DNA of 53,522 nt from Eubacterium sp. (GCA_003486385.1 DNFT01000006.1:1-53522); one strand, 5' to 3'. Counted from the first letter of the stretch, positions 34,101 to 43,532 are shown. A program made the numbers and translations. Notes: generated by a model not told the origin, from the letters alone.

Positions 34101-34862
34101 GTAGGTATCAACAATTGGCTTCTTGTAATCTCCATCGCCGAAGCTTACATTCTTAAGCTCCGTGGAGAATGTAGTATGACGGCAATGGTCAGACCAGTAT
34201 GTATCGAGAACACGGATTTCCGTCATGGATGGATCACGCTTCTCCTCATTTTTGAAATAATTCTGTATATGCTTAAAATCTTTAAATGTCATGGCAAGAC
34301 CAAGTGACTTGTAAAGCTCTGACAGCTTGTCATCATCCATATCCTTAAAGCCATCAAATATCTTTACGTCCGCCGGCTCAGCAAAAACAGTGACAAGTGT
34401 CTCCGGCTTAGCCATATCAGCCTCTCTTGAATCAACCGGGTTGATACAGAAGCTCTTTATGCGTGCAAGCTCATCATCCGTAACGTCTCCATCAATGACA
34501 TATACGGTGGCTGTTCTTATAACAGGCTCCTCGTCCTCCTTGAGAAGCTTCACACACTGTACGGCAGAATCGGCTCTCTGGTCGAACTGTCCCGGGAGAA
34601 ATTCAACAGCGAACACCTTCTCGCCTGCCTTCTTTCCAAAATCCTCCTCATAAACATAATCTACAGGCGGCTCAGAAAAGACAGTAACCAATGCATCCTT
34701 ATACACCTCATCTGAGATATTCTCAATATCGTAGCGGATAAGTACACGTACATTCTTAACCGTGTTGATGTTAAGATAATTGGAAATCTCATCACTTAGC
34801 TCCTTTGCCTTGACAGCGAATGCAGGCATCTTCTCAGAATAAACTCGTCTAACCTTGCTCAT
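31110..34862 (-). CDS. purL: Phosphoribosylformylglycinamidine synthase, PurL-PurQ fusion
   Basis: This 1250-residue enzyme converts FGAR, glutamine and ATP to FGAM, step four of purine synthesis. The N-terminal part holds the synthetase domains (FKNETHNHPTEIEPFGGAAT, GGRTGRDGCGGATGSS, GIGGKDSMSGTFND-type loops). The last 260 residues are the glutaminase domain (FPGGFSAGDEPDG, catalytic Cys in LGICNGFQAL, His/Glu in SHGEGRF). This long single-chain form is usual in many Clostridia. ATG at 34862 is preferred because GGAGG lies 5 bases upstream of it. Confidence 0.97.
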   Translation of the reverse strand: MSKVRRVYSEKMPAFAVKAKELSDEISNYLNINTVKNVRVLIRYDIENISDEVYKDALVTVFSEPPVDYVYEEDFGKKAGEKVFAVEFLPGQFDQRADSAVQCVKLLKEDEEPVIRTATVYVIDGDVTDDELARIKSFCINPVDSREADMAKPETLVTVFAEPADVKIFDGFKDMDDDKLSELYKSLGLAMTFKDFKHIQNYFKNEEKRDPSMTEIRVLDTYWSDHCRHTTFSTELKNVSFGDGDYKKPIVDTYNRYLADREVIFKGRDDKFVCLMDIALLAMRKLKKEGRLEDMEVSDEINACSIVVPVTIDGVTEEWLVNFKNETHNHPTEIEPFGGAATCLGGAIRDPLSGRTYVYQAMRVTGAGDPTVPVSETMKGKLPQKKLVRGAANGYSSYGNQIGLATGYVKEIYHPNYVAKRMEIGAVMGAAPRKNVIRETSDPGDIIILLGGRTGRDGCGGATGSSKVHTEASIETCGAEVQKGNAPTERKIQRLFRRSEVSLLIKKCNDFGAGGVSVAIGELADGLNINLDKVPKKYAGLDGTEIAISESQERMAVVVDRKDVDKMLAYAAEENLEAVPVAEVTPEKRLVMYWRGKKIVDISRAFLDTNGAHQETDVHVNIPSRDGSCFNAPVVEEVRAKWLETLADLNVCSQKGLVEMFDGSIGAGSVFMPYGGKYQLTEVQTMVAKLPVLKGKTDTVTMMSYGFDPYLSSWSAYHGAVYAVLESVAKIVCAGGDFSKVRFTFQEYFRRMTEDASRWGEPFKALLGAYDAQLGFGLPSIGGKDSMSGTFNDMDVPNTLVSFAVDVARTQDVITPEFKKAGNKVVLYTIRTDEYDLPDYEAVKKLYSDISKDIADGVIVSAYTLDAKGIAAAVSKMAFGNKLGVKLDASAVSADKLFAPMYGCIVAEVAADKNGVADGTVIGEVTDKAAFEYADVKIGVEEALASWKATLEKVFPTVAVKGGKELDTPVYSTDKVYVCRNKVARPTVFIPVFPGTNCEYDSTKAFERAGADVVTKVFKNLSAEDIRDSAHEFADEIKKAQIIMFPGGFSAGDEPDGSAKFFATAFRNAAITEEINKLINERDGLVLGICNGFQALIKLGLVPYGEIRMQTPDSPTLTMNTIGRHVSKMVYTKVVTNKSPWLAGAQLGGVYCNPASHGEGRFVANDEWLKKLFENGQVATQYVDVNTGIPTMDEEWNPNGSYMAIEGITSPDGRILGKMAHSERRGDSVAINIYGEQDMKIFESGVKYFL

Positions 34863-34910
34863 TTTTTCCTCCATGTTCATGTCCCATGACATATTTTTGT
34901 GCGTTATTTA

Positions 34911-35846
34911 TTACTCATGAAGTCTGCGGATAATCCTGTAGACAACATTGTTCTCCATAACCGTAGGTGCTGTATGTGCAAAAAATATAATCCCCTCCGT
35001 CGGTGAAATGACCTGATTAATCACTTCCCCCTCATAAGGGTCTATAACCTCACCTATGATATCTCCTCTATATACAGGGTCACTTGGACTCTTTAATCTA
35101 CGATACAGCCCGGCCGTGTTGGTCTTGACAGCCATAAGCTCATCCTCGTCAATTACATGCGCAATAAATCCGCTATGGTTATAATACTTTATAATACCCA
35201 TTCTCGTCAAGAAGCGAAGTACACTTGCCACTGCCTGTCTTGCGGAAACATCATCTATATAATCACTACAATTCGTATATATCGAAAATGCACATGTCCC
35301 ACACATCTGCCAGTTGTAATTAAGCGTGGTGGTGTCAAGCGGCTTCGGCTTTCTTATGACCACATACGGAAGCCCGAACAGATTGGCAAGACTCGGGCTC
35401 TGATGCCCTGTCTCCATCATGCGCACATGCGGGATGAAATCTCCCTGCATATAAAAGCTTGTAAACTGTATTCCATAGCTGTAGCCCTTAACCTTTTCAA
35501 AGAACTCAGCGGCAATATTCTGTGTCGTATCTCCCCCGTGTATTCCGGGAAATCTTCTGTTGATATCCGAATTGTCCATCGCCCAGAAGCGCTTCTGGAC
35601 ATTGACGGAATAATGGTTGAGACATGGTACAACCAGAATCTCATTGTTGGCAGTTATCTGTCCTCTTTCCTCAAGCTCACCTAAGACCCTGATAAGCTGG
35701 GAGCAGATATACATCTGCTGATACTCATTTCCTCTTATCGCACCGACTATACAGGCAGCCTTCTCCCCACTTCCGAAGCTGTAGCCTGTTATATTGAAAT
35801 CTTCTCTGTTATAGCCCTTAAGTGTATATAATTCCTTCTTAACCAT
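34911..35846 (-). CDS. AstE/aspartoacylase-like protein lacking zinc ligands
   Basis: This 311-residue protein aligns along its length with its upstream neighbour, a succinylglutamate desuccinylase/aspartoacylase-type zinc carboxypeptidase. Where the neighbour has TGIHGDE, this one has GAIRGNE. Where the neighbour has VDLHSS, this one has IQFTSF. Two of the three usual zinc ligands are therefore missing, and it is probably not a hydrolase. It may be a regulatory or heteromeric partner. The start (AGGAGG 8 bases upstream) overlaps the upstream stop by 8 bases. Confidence 0.75.
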   Translation of the reverse strand: MVKKELYTLKGYNREDFNITGYSFGSGEKAACIVGAIRGNEYQQMYICSQLIRVLGELEERGQITANNEILVVPCLNHYSVNVQKRFWAMDNSDINRRFPGIHGGDTTQNIAAEFFEKVKGYSYGIQFTSFYMQGDFIPHVRMMETGHQSPSLANLFGLPYVVIRKPKPLDTTTLNYNWQMCGTCAFSIYTNCSDYIDDVSARQAVASVLRFLTRMGIIKYYNHSGFIAHVIDEDELMAVKTNTAGLYRRLKSPSDPVYRGDIIGEVIDPYEGEVINQVISPTEGIIFFAHTAPTVMENNVVYRIIRRLHE

Positions 35847-36786
35847 TCTGCTTACCTCCTGTAAAAATTCTGCACAGGATAGCTCCCTCATATACCACAG
35901 GGTACTCTCGGAACGTAAATATTCTTCCCTCACACGGAGCCTCAACCCGGTGTAACAGTCTTCCCGTAAGCGGTTCGACTATGTCACCTATATGCTCTCC
36001 AAACTGTACATACTTCATCATGGCACCATCCGCCGGCACGAACAATCCCGTAACCTTGGCATGTATCACTGTAATCTCACCCTCCGTTGATATCATCGGC
36101 TTCTTTACAGGTGTCTTTTTCCCCTTCCACATACCAAGCTCACACATGAGATTGAATATACCTTCGATAATCTGGTCACCATAGGACTTCTCAATCCTGT
36201 TTCCGACTCCCATCTCTATCACGAGGGTAGGAACGCCAAGATGATTAAGACTGTTGGCAAGCGTCGCCTCAAGCACCGTATTTATCTTATATTCCCAGAT
36301 AAAATCAGCATTGAGAAGGTAAGCGTACGACATAAGCTTATCCTTAAACTGGTCGAACACGCGCACCTGCGGTGTCTCCTTTATAAATATATTCGATGAA
36401 TGCAGGTCAACGCACATGTCGCTTCCTATAATATCATTCACAATCTTAGACGCAAGATATTCCGCCGTCGCACCGTTCTCAATTCCCGGGAACACACGGT
36501 TCATATCAAGGTCGAACATCGGCATACCTCGCGTACAGCTCTCTATTCCAAGCGGATTGACGGCCGGATATATATCCACAATGCCGTCAAGCAGCTCTAT
36601 ATGTTCATTGATTCTGCGGTTAAGCTCATAGCATATATACTGTCCGTCAAGCTCATCACCATGTATTCCGGTCACGATTGACAGTCTCTTAGCCCTGTTG
36701 TCAAGATTTTCCGACATTATCCTGTTCTTGCGGATAACAATCTTCTCACTCACCGGCATCGCCACAGTTACTACTTCTTCTATCAT
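35839..36786 (-). CDS. Succinylglutamate desuccinylase/aspartoacylase family protein
   Basis: This 315-residue member of the AstE_AspA family has the zinc-binding H-x-x-E in VTGIHGDELDG and the third ligand His in MCVDLHSSN. FDLDMNRVFPG supplies the substrate-binding Asn-Arg. The C-terminal third has a lipoyl-like beta domain (GDIVEPLTGRLLHRVEAPCE). The family deacylates small amides, but the substrate here is unknown. The start at 36786 follows GAGGAG. It is co-transcribed with its degenerate paralogue. Confidence 0.85.
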   Translation of the reverse strand: MIEEVVTVAMPVSEKIVIRKNRIMSENLDNRAKRLSIVTGIHGDELDGQYICYELNRRINEHIELLDGIVDIYPAVNPLGIESCTRGMPMFDLDMNRVFPGIENGATAEYLASKIVNDIIGSDMCVDLHSSNIFIKETPQVRVFDQFKDKLMSYAYLLNADFIWEYKINTVLEATLANSLNHLGVPTLVIEMGVGNRIEKSYGDQIIEGIFNLMCELGMWKGKKTPVKKPMISTEGEITVIHAKVTGLFVPADGAMMKYVQFGEHIGDIVEPLTGRLLHRVEAPCEGRIFTFREYPVVYEGAILCRIFTGGKQNG

Positions 36787-36918
36787 ATAACTCCTCATTC
36801 CAATGCATTTTCGGACATGCTGACAGCACACCCTGTAAAATGCACTTTTACATAATCCTAATCATTATAAAGCAATCCGCTCAAAATATAAAGACCTTTT
36901 AACCAAATTATTACTATA

Positions 36919-39375
36919 TTAACTATGCCCATCCCAGAACTCTGCCACCAGCTTCGGTGCCTCCTTAAGATTACACAGCTTATAGTCCGCCCACTCCGCC
37001 GGAAACAGCCTCACATACTCACTCCTTGCAAAGCGCTCATCAAGAAGCACTATGACCCCCACATCATCCATCGTTCTTATGACGCGCCCTGCTGCCTGCA
37101 GAACCTTGTTCATCCCCGGATAGGTGTACGCATAATTGTAGCCGTTGCCATCCTTTTCGTCATAATAGTCCTTTAAAAGTCTGCGTTCCGTACATATCTG
37201 CGGAATACCGGTTCCCACTATAATGCAGCCAATAAGACTCTCATTTTTCAGGTCAATACCCTCCGAAAAGACACCGCCTGTGACGCAGAAGCCGATACAA
37301 TCTCTTTCTGACGTTTCTTCGCCATTATTTTCTTTGCGGATTGCGCAATCATCTGCTAAGACCGTCTCACCCCAATCCGTATTCTCTGTCACGGATTTTT
37401 CCCCTGTCACCGATGCCGCCGTTCCCCGGAATCTGTCAAGGAACTGCTCCCTCTCCGCCTCAGTCATACCGCGGTTCTGCACGATTATGTTTCTCCGCTC
37501 CTGCTCGGTGTAAAGCTTATACACGCTGTCCATATACCCATAGGATGGAAAAAACACCATATAGTTTCCCTTTTTCTGCGCAGTAATGTCGGCAATATAG
37601 CTCTTTATCTTGAGAAATTCCGTCTCATTGCGCCTTGTGTATCTGCTCGTCACATCGTACCCGACCGCCAGCAGCCTGTTGGCGGAATCAAATGGAGACT
37701 TGATATATATGGCGTAATCATCCTTTTGGCTTAAAAGCTCCTTATAGTACGTCACAGGGAGCAGTGTCGCCGAAAAGAACACCGCCGCCTTGCCCTTTTC
37801 AAGCCGCCCGGCAAGGCACGGCGAAGGATTCACGCAGAACAACTTTACCATAAAGCCGTCATCCGTGTGCTCACCGTAAATCACATAGTTATCCTGTATC
37901 AGGTCGTACATATTGAGGAAATGCCGCACCTCAAAGAAAAGCTCCGATGCCTCCTCACTGTACTCAAACTCAGGCTTCTCCTCAAAAAATCTTGTGAACT
38001 CCTCAAAAAGTGAATTAAGCGCCATCGTCACCGCGCCGATACTGTCAAGAACAATCACATCATCGCATATTTTTTTCAGCTCAAGAAAATTCTTGTTGCA
38101 CCTTGCAAGTGCCGAAGCAAGGCGCTTATCCACCTTCTCCACAAGCCTTCTGACCTTAAGAAAAGCTTCCTTGCAGAGGCTTGCGCTGTACATATCCCTT
38201 GCCCTGTCGACAAGATTATGCGCCTCATCTATCAGAAAAATATAATCCCCCGATGAGCCATCGGAAAAATACCTCTTTAAATATACATCCGGGTCAAACA
38301 CATAGTTGTAATCACATATAATTCCGTCAACCCAGTAGGTCGCATCAAGCGACATCTCAAAAGGGCATACCGTGTACTTGTTCGCATAGTCCTCAATCAC
38401 AGCACGGTCTATCACGTCCTCATGTGTCACCATGTCATACACGGCTTCATTCACCCTGTCAAAATGTCCCTTGGCATACGGACACGCAAGCGGATTGCAC
38501 TCCGGTTTACCGCACATACATATCTTTTCCTTAGCTGTTATCGTCACTGTCCTGAAATACGCGCCCTTAGAGCGCAGTATCGAAAAAGCCTCCTCAGCCA
38601 CGGTGCGTGTTATGGTCTTTGCAGTTAGATAAAACAGCTTGTCACCCAGCCCCTCACCTATGGCTTTAACCGCCGGAAAGACCGTTGACATGGTCTTTCC
38701 CACTCCTGTAGGTGCCTGAATGAAAAGCTTTTTCTGCATGCGTATAATTCTGTAGACACTGACAGCTATATCCCTCTGCCCATCACGGTACGGAAACGGA
38801 AAATCCATTCCGTGAAGCGATTCCTTTCTCCTTCTCCCGCTCTCATAAAGAAAATCGCTCCATTTTCTGAAGCTGTCAAGCACCCCCATGAACCATTTCT
38901 CAAGCTCTGCAAACGAGATGGTCTCTGTAAAATATTTTACCTCCTCAGTGTCAAGGTTCACATAGGTCATCATCACGCGTATACTTTCAAGTGAATCCTG
39001 GACGCTCTTTATGTATGCGTATACCATCGCCTGTGCCTTGTGAACCTTGACCGGCTCATCAAGATACTTAAAATTGCGGTATGTCCCCTTGATTTCATCT
39101 ATGGTAATCCCCTCATCCTCCGTTATAACTCCGTCCGCTCTTCCTTCTATTACGATGGTATAATTAAGAGACGGAAATTCCATTCTCATCGGAACCTCCG
39201 CCTCATACTGTGAACCCATCTGCTTTTGTATTCTGCGGTGAGCCTTGCTGCCTGCATCCATGGCAGCCTTGTCCCCGCCCTGCCCGCGTCTTGTGTCAAT
39301 ATCCCCGCTACGGCAGATAAATTCCACAAGACTGCGGACCGATATTTTCAGAACATTATCCTTAAATGTGTACAT
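36919..39375 (-). CDS. PD-(D/E)XK nuclease fused to XPD/DinG-like Fe-S helicase
   Basis: This 818-residue protein begins with a Cas4/RecB-like nuclease region (about 40-130: EGRADGVI with Asp 81, IDEIKG with E-x-K at 94-96, then the motif VHKAQAMVYAYI). A superfamily 2 helicase follows, with Walker A APTGVGKT at 221-228, DEAH in FLIDEAHNL and four Cys (ICMCGKPECNPLACPY from about 286, plus YTVCPFE) for a 4Fe-4S cluster. The C-terminal motor contains VTGGVFSEGIDL and QAAGRVIRT. It likely unwinds and trims DNA during repair. The ATG at 39375 overlaps the preceding gene by 14 bases. Confidence 0.9.
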   Translation of the reverse strand: MYTFKDNVLKISVRSLVEFICRSGDIDTRRGQGGDKAAMDAGSKAHRRIQKQMGSQYEAEVPMRMEFPSLNYTIVIEGRADGVITEDEGITIDEIKGTYRNFKYLDEPVKVHKAQAMVYAYIKSVQDSLESIRVMMTYVNLDTEEVKYFTETISFAELEKWFMGVLDSFRKWSDFLYESGRRRKESLHGMDFPFPYRDGQRDIAVSVYRIIRMQKKLFIQAPTGVGKTMSTVFPAVKAIGEGLGDKLFYLTAKTITRTVAEEAFSILRSKGAYFRTVTITAKEKICMCGKPECNPLACPYAKGHFDRVNEAVYDMVTHEDVIDRAVIEDYANKYTVCPFEMSLDATYWVDGIICDYNYVFDPDVYLKRYFSDGSSGDYIFLIDEAHNLVDRARDMYSASLCKEAFLKVRRLVEKVDKRLASALARCNKNFLELKKICDDVIVLDSIGAVTMALNSLFEEFTRFFEEKPEFEYSEEASELFFEVRHFLNMYDLIQDNYVIYGEHTDDGFMVKLFCVNPSPCLAGRLEKGKAAVFFSATLLPVTYYKELLSQKDDYAIYIKSPFDSANRLLAVGYDVTSRYTRRNETEFLKIKSYIADITAQKKGNYMVFFPSYGYMDSVYKLYTEQERRNIIVQNRGMTEAEREQFLDRFRGTAASVTGEKSVTENTDWGETVLADDCAIRKENNGEETSERDCIGFCVTGGVFSEGIDLKNESLIGCIIVGTGIPQICTERRLLKDYYDEKDGNGYNYAYTYPGMNKVLQAAGRVIRTMDDVGVIVLLDERFARSEYVRLFPAEWADYKLCNLKEAPKLVAEFWDGHS

Positions 39376-41887
39376 ACTCGTCCATTCCCGCCTCAACCAG
39401 GCACTTATAGTAATACGCAACCGGATAAAAACTCTGTGCAAAATTCTTTGTAGAGTCACCTGATGTGACAAGTGCATCTCCTACTATCTGCTTATCACCC
39501 CCGACATACTTATAAGGCTCCTGCAGAACCCGTCTGATGGTACCCAGGCCTGCCTCTAAATATTTCCCGTCACCGGTAAGCTCATACCCTGTAGCCATCG
39601 CCTCGAGCAGAAGTGTATTATTTCCGAGCCGTGTAAGGCTAGGCAGCTCTTTATAGTAGAATAACCCACACTCTAACATGCAGTTGTCAAGAATATCATC
39701 GACCGCCAGCATAATAAGATTTTTCAGAGAATCCGTTTTGTTGACTCTATAGTACCTCATAAGACTGCCAACCGCAACAGAAATCATAAATCCTACATGG
39801 ATAAGTGTGTTGTCCGTATACGGTGCGGCAAAGCATCCATAGTCCTCGTACCATTTTTCAAAATATCCGACTATCTTATCGCATTTAATACGATATTTTT
39901 CCTCGCCTGTCTCAATGTACAGTGCAGTGAGCGCCCTAAGTGCCCATCCTGTCTCTCTTGCATTGCTCTCACCCGCCACGGCATAGGCCGGGGTGTCGAG
40001 AAGCCTTATAATGTTATCCCCTATTCCGACAGCAGTCTCAAGCCCTCTCTCATCACCTGTAAGGTGATAATAGTCAAGGAAGCCCTCAACCCATTCGTGG
40101 CTCGGAACCATGACGCCGTTGATAACATGTCCCTTGGTATGCTCCGTAAGACCGCCTAACTTAAGCGGGTCACTGCTGTAGTGGCACACATCCACATCCA
40201 TCCAGTGGCTTGCATGCACCATACAGAAATCAAGATATCTTCTTATCCCCATCCTCATGTACATAAGTGCACAGGCATGAGGAAAATCATACTCATTGTT
40301 AGCCCACACGGCAGCTCCGCCGCCACGTCCCTGCTTAGTGTAATTCTGGTCAATCGTGTCTCCCCAGTTGAGCATTCCGAAGCTTCGCGCCCTGGAATCC
40401 GCCTTTCCTATAAGCAGCATGTCAATCTCAGGTGAGCATTTGTCTGCGAACACATCCGTCACGGCACCGGAATTTTTATATACATCGGGTGCAATTACCG
40501 GTCTGTCCGGCATCTGGTAGATAAGGCTCCTGTTGTCAAGCTCCGCAAGGCTCTCAGCCGCAGCATGGAAATGCAGCATGAACCTCTGCTCGCGCGCCAT
40601 ACCCGGCTGCATAATCACATCGTTAAAGCCCTCCGGCACCAACATCACATAGAGTCCGTCCTTATCAGCCTTCACCGCCTTCGGATAGTTCTGCTGTGCC
40701 TGATATATGGTAGCACACACTCCGCCCTCCGAATCCGTCCTGTCCGCAAAGAAGGTTCCGTAAAGCACCTCCGCCATGTGCTCATTGCTCTCCATAAGGA
40801 GAGCCTTATCATATGCAGCCTTGTTGACCTGTGCACCATCCTTTCCTATAATGAAATCCGTTTTATAGTTGGAGGCTCCTGCACAGGTTCGGATATTCTC
40901 GACCCTTGCCAGTTTCTCTATCGTATCCAAATCCTTAGTGCCTCTGGTCCTGTAGATAAGACCTCCGTCATTTTTCAGTTCAGTTCCTATATCACCACAG
41001 CCTGTGGAATCGATCATCGCAGACGAATCCAGTGTGGCAAGCGATACATCCTGCTCCATGTCAGCCCTGTCCATGACGGAAAATACAAGCGACTTAATAC
41101 TTAAAGGTGTCTCAGATGTATTAAAGATCCTGTAGCTCACATCAATCCATGGCTTTCCTGCATATACGGTAAGTCTTATCTCAAACCTATAGTGCTTCGA
41201 CTCCTCACAGCCGCCGGATTCAGTCTCATTATAGCCGTCCACAGCAAGAATCGTACACACTGCGCCCTCCTCAACCACGCGCCATCTGTTCAGGTTAAGC
41301 TCATAGCGTGTTCCTGCCTTGTCTGTAAGATACGGACCCTTAAACTGCCCCTTCTCATACAGCCTGTCTCCATAGCTCAGGCTCTCGAACAGACTCTGGG
41401 AATAATTCTTAACGGTAAAGCTCACTGCACCTGTGTCGACCGTGAAGCCATCGGTGTTGTATACTGTACTTACTGCTGCGCTGTCAGCTTTTATACCGAT
41501 ATTATTCACATTATCCGAACTGCCCCTATTACCTGAACTGTTCATATTGTGTGAATTATTATCTGCATTTTTACTATCCGGATTTTTCTCATCCGAAATA
41601 TCAGATTTTCTTCCTGAGGCTTTTAAATCCTCATCATCAAGAAAAAGCTCGAATTTCTTTCCTGCATTTCCCGGAAGATTTCCCTCAAATCTGGTGAAAA
41701 GAAATCTTATTGAACCATCATCATACCGCGAGGTCACCTTTGTCTGGCTCGTCAGCCTTTCATCCCCATCATACACACAGACCTGCGATGCATCGCCAAG
41801 TCTTCCCCTCTTCACCGGAACCGCGACCCACATAGGCTCCATATTTCTCGGATATCTGTACAGTTTTTCAAGATTTAAGTTAATCAT
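39362..41887 (-). CDS. YetA/PcRGLX-like family protein (possible exo-rhamnogalacturonan lyase)
   Basis: This 841-residue protein matches the size and layout of YetA-like/PL26 proteins: an N-terminal beta region, and a C-terminal alpha/alpha toroid from about 440 (WANNEYDFPHACALMYMRMG, GHVINGVMVPSHEWVEGF, ARETGWALRAL). No signal peptide is seen, so it should act inside the cell on imported oligosaccharide. An Asn/Ser-rich insertion at about 95-130 is unusual. It starts in a 4-base overlap with the MATE gene and overlaps the helicase gene, giving a tight operon. Confidence 0.75.
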   Translation of the reverse strand: MINLNLEKLYRYPRNMEPMWVAVPVKRGRLGDASQVCVYDGDERLTSQTKVTSRYDDGSIRFLFTRFEGNLPGNAGKKFELFLDDEDLKASGRKSDISDEKNPDSKNADNNSHNMNSSGNRGSSDNVNNIGIKADSAAVSTVYNTDGFTVDTGAVSFTVKNYSQSLFESLSYGDRLYEKGQFKGPYLTDKAGTRYELNLNRWRVVEEGAVCTILAVDGYNETESGGCEESKHYRFEIRLTVYAGKPWIDVSYRIFNTSETPLSIKSLVFSVMDRADMEQDVSLATLDSSAMIDSTGCGDIGTELKNDGGLIYRTRGTKDLDTIEKLARVENIRTCAGASNYKTDFIIGKDGAQVNKAAYDKALLMESNEHMAEVLYGTFFADRTDSEGGVCATIYQAQQNYPKAVKADKDGLYVMLVPEGFNDVIMQPGMAREQRFMLHFHAAAESLAELDNRSLIYQMPDRPVIAPDVYKNSGAVTDVFADKCSPEIDMLLIGKADSRARSFGMLNWGDTIDQNYTKQGRGGGAAVWANNEYDFPHACALMYMRMGIRRYLDFCMVHASHWMDVDVCHYSSDPLKLGGLTEHTKGHVINGVMVPSHEWVEGFLDYYHLTGDERGLETAVGIGDNIIRLLDTPAYAVAGESNARETGWALRALTALYIETGEEKYRIKCDKIVGYFEKWYEDYGCFAAPYTDNTLIHVGFMISVAVGSLMRYYRVNKTDSLKNLIMLAVDDILDNCMLECGLFYYKELPSLTRLGNNTLLLEAMATGYELTGDGKYLEAGLGTIRRVLQEPYKYVGGDKQIVGDALVTSGDSTKNFAQSFYPVAYYYKCLVEAGMDEYVHI

Positions 41888-43257
41888 GTGTTTGCCCCCT
41901 TTACTTTTATCTTACTCTTCTTCCATATATTAGTTCTATATACTACATAAAGAATGAATGAAGATATTGCATTACTTACAACAACCGAATACCACACACT
42001 GCGGACTCCCATGTGAAGCACACTCTCACAGAAGAACAGTGTCATAAATCTGAACACCCACAGCCTTGCGGCATCCACAATCATCGTGACCTCAGTGTGG
42101 CCTGTCCCCTGGAACAGTCCCGATGTCGCATTATATATTCCGTTCGTCCAGCACCAGAATGCCATTATCGACAGGAAATCCGCAGCCATCGCGACAACCT
42201 GCTCATCGTTATTGAAAATTCCGACTATGGCTCTGGATACCGGCATTCTTGAGAGAATCATTCCTCCGGCAAACAGGAATACAACACATATATTGCGTGA
42301 CAATATATATCCCTTTTTCGCTCTGTCAACCTGACCCGCTCCCATATTCTGTCCGACTATGGTAGCTGCGGCTGAGCCTATGCCGTTAGACGGCAAGGTT
42401 ATAAGGCTGTTGACTTTATTTCCAATGCCATAAGCAGCCATCGCCTCCGTGCCATACTTATATACATTCCTGCTCATAAGCAGAAAGCCGAACTGCATTG
42501 TACTTCCGCCGATTGCCGTTGGAAGCCCTATTCTTAAAATATCCCTAAGCTTATCCTTCTCGAACCGGAAATCCTTGTAATCAAGGTGGAGGTTATTCTC
42601 CTTTCTAAGGAGCGAAAACAGTGCTATTGCCGCAGACGGAAGCTTGGCGGACAATGTTGCAAGCGCCGCACCTGATATTCCAAGCTTGAACACCACCATA
42701 AGCAGCGGGTCAAGAATCATATTGAGAATAATTCCTACCAGATTAAGAAGCATAGGCTTTACCGTGTCTCCCTGAGCCTGATTAAGTGCGGTAAACATAT
42801 TTATCGTAAACAGAAACGGCATATCCAGCACCACTATCTGCAGATACTGCCTGCTGTACCTGTAAATATCCCCCTCCGCTCCAAGCCATGAGACAATCCC
42901 CGGAGCCATGGCAAAGCATATCGCCGCACAGGCAAATGCAAAAATCATCGCACAGGCATATATCTGGCTCGCCATCCTGCGTGCCTCCTTGTCGGCGCGC
43001 GCGCCTATGTACTGTGCAATCAGCACCGACCCTGCAACTGTTATCCCGGTTCCGAAATTAATAACTATATTCTGGACCGGTGTCACAAGATTAATCGCCG
43101 CAAGCTCCTCCTTGCCTATATGTCCCAGCCAGTATGTATCCGTAAGGTTATACATCGTCTGCAGAAAGCTGTTAATTACAACGGGAATTGCAAGTGAAAG
43201 AATTGCGCTCAGCATACTCCCATTCAAAATCAGATCACGATTATATTTCTTTGCCAT
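41884..43257 (-). CDS. MATE family efflux transporter
   Basis: This 457-residue protein has about twelve transmembrane helices and MATE signatures (AIPVVINSFLQTMYNLTDTYWLG at the start, read in two parts; PTAIGGSTMQFGFLLMSRNV; VGQNMGAGQVDRAKKG). It exports drugs or metabolites in exchange for Na+ or H+. ATG at 43257 follows GAGGAG; the frame extends upstream through a hairpin-rich repeat, which is not coding. The operon continues into the YetA-like gene, so the cargo might be carbohydrate-related. Divergent from an AraC regulator. Confidence 0.92.
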   Translation of the reverse strand: MAKKYNRDLILNGSMLSAILSLAIPVVINSFLQTMYNLTDTYWLGHIGKEELAAINLVTPVQNIVINFGTGITVAGSVLIAQYIGARADKEARRMASQIYACAMIFAFACAAICFAMAPGIVSWLGAEGDIYRYSRQYLQIVVLDMPFLFTINMFTALNQAQGDTVKPMLLNLVGIILNMILDPLLMVVFKLGISGAALATLSAKLPSAAIALFSLLRKENNLHLDYKDFRFEKDKLRDILRIGLPTAIGGSTMQFGFLLMSRNVYKYGTEAMAAYGIGNKVNSLITLPSNGIGSAAATIVGQNMGAGQVDRAKKGYILSRNICVVFLFAGGMILSRMPVSRAIVGIFNNDEQVVAMAADFLSIMAFWCWTNGIYNATSGLFQGTGHTEVTMIVDAARLWVFRFMTLFFCESVLHMGVRSVWYSVVVSNAISSFILYVVYRTNIWKKSKIKVKGANT

Positions 43258-43260
43258 ATT

Positions 43261-43420
43261 ACTCCTCATCTCCGACCGGTTTATTGCGAGGAGGCGATGA
43301 GAAATTCGCGTAGGCGATTTCTCATCTGCCATCAAAGCAATTTGTTTTCGCTCAAAAACAAATTGCATGTGTGAAAAATATGCTATCAAGCTTATTTTTC
43401 ACACTACTCCTCATCTCCGA
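43261..43420. repeat. Three-hairpin miniature element flanked by a 15-bp direct repeat
   Basis: ACTCCTCATCTCCGA occurs at 43261-43275 and again at 43406-43420. Between them are three inverted repeats: GATGAGAAAT/ATTTCTCATC (43296-43326), GCAATTTGTTTT with its near-complement (43337-43366) and GTGTGAAAAATA/TATTTTTCACAC (43369-43404). The left copy includes the MATE ribosome site. It looks like a mobile multi-hairpin insert or a structured leader. Confidence 0.7.
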
Positions 43421-43532
43421 GCATAAAACCAGTGCACGCTGTAACATTCATATATATTACTCTATATTAAATGTAATATCTACGTTTTAATTTATTATTT
43501 TCATATATATTACTGTTTTTTTTACATTTTTA

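Noticed and set aside
43258..43389. N-terminal extension of the MATE protein
   Set aside because: It would translate the hairpin block; a proper GAGGAG site precedes the ATG at 43257.
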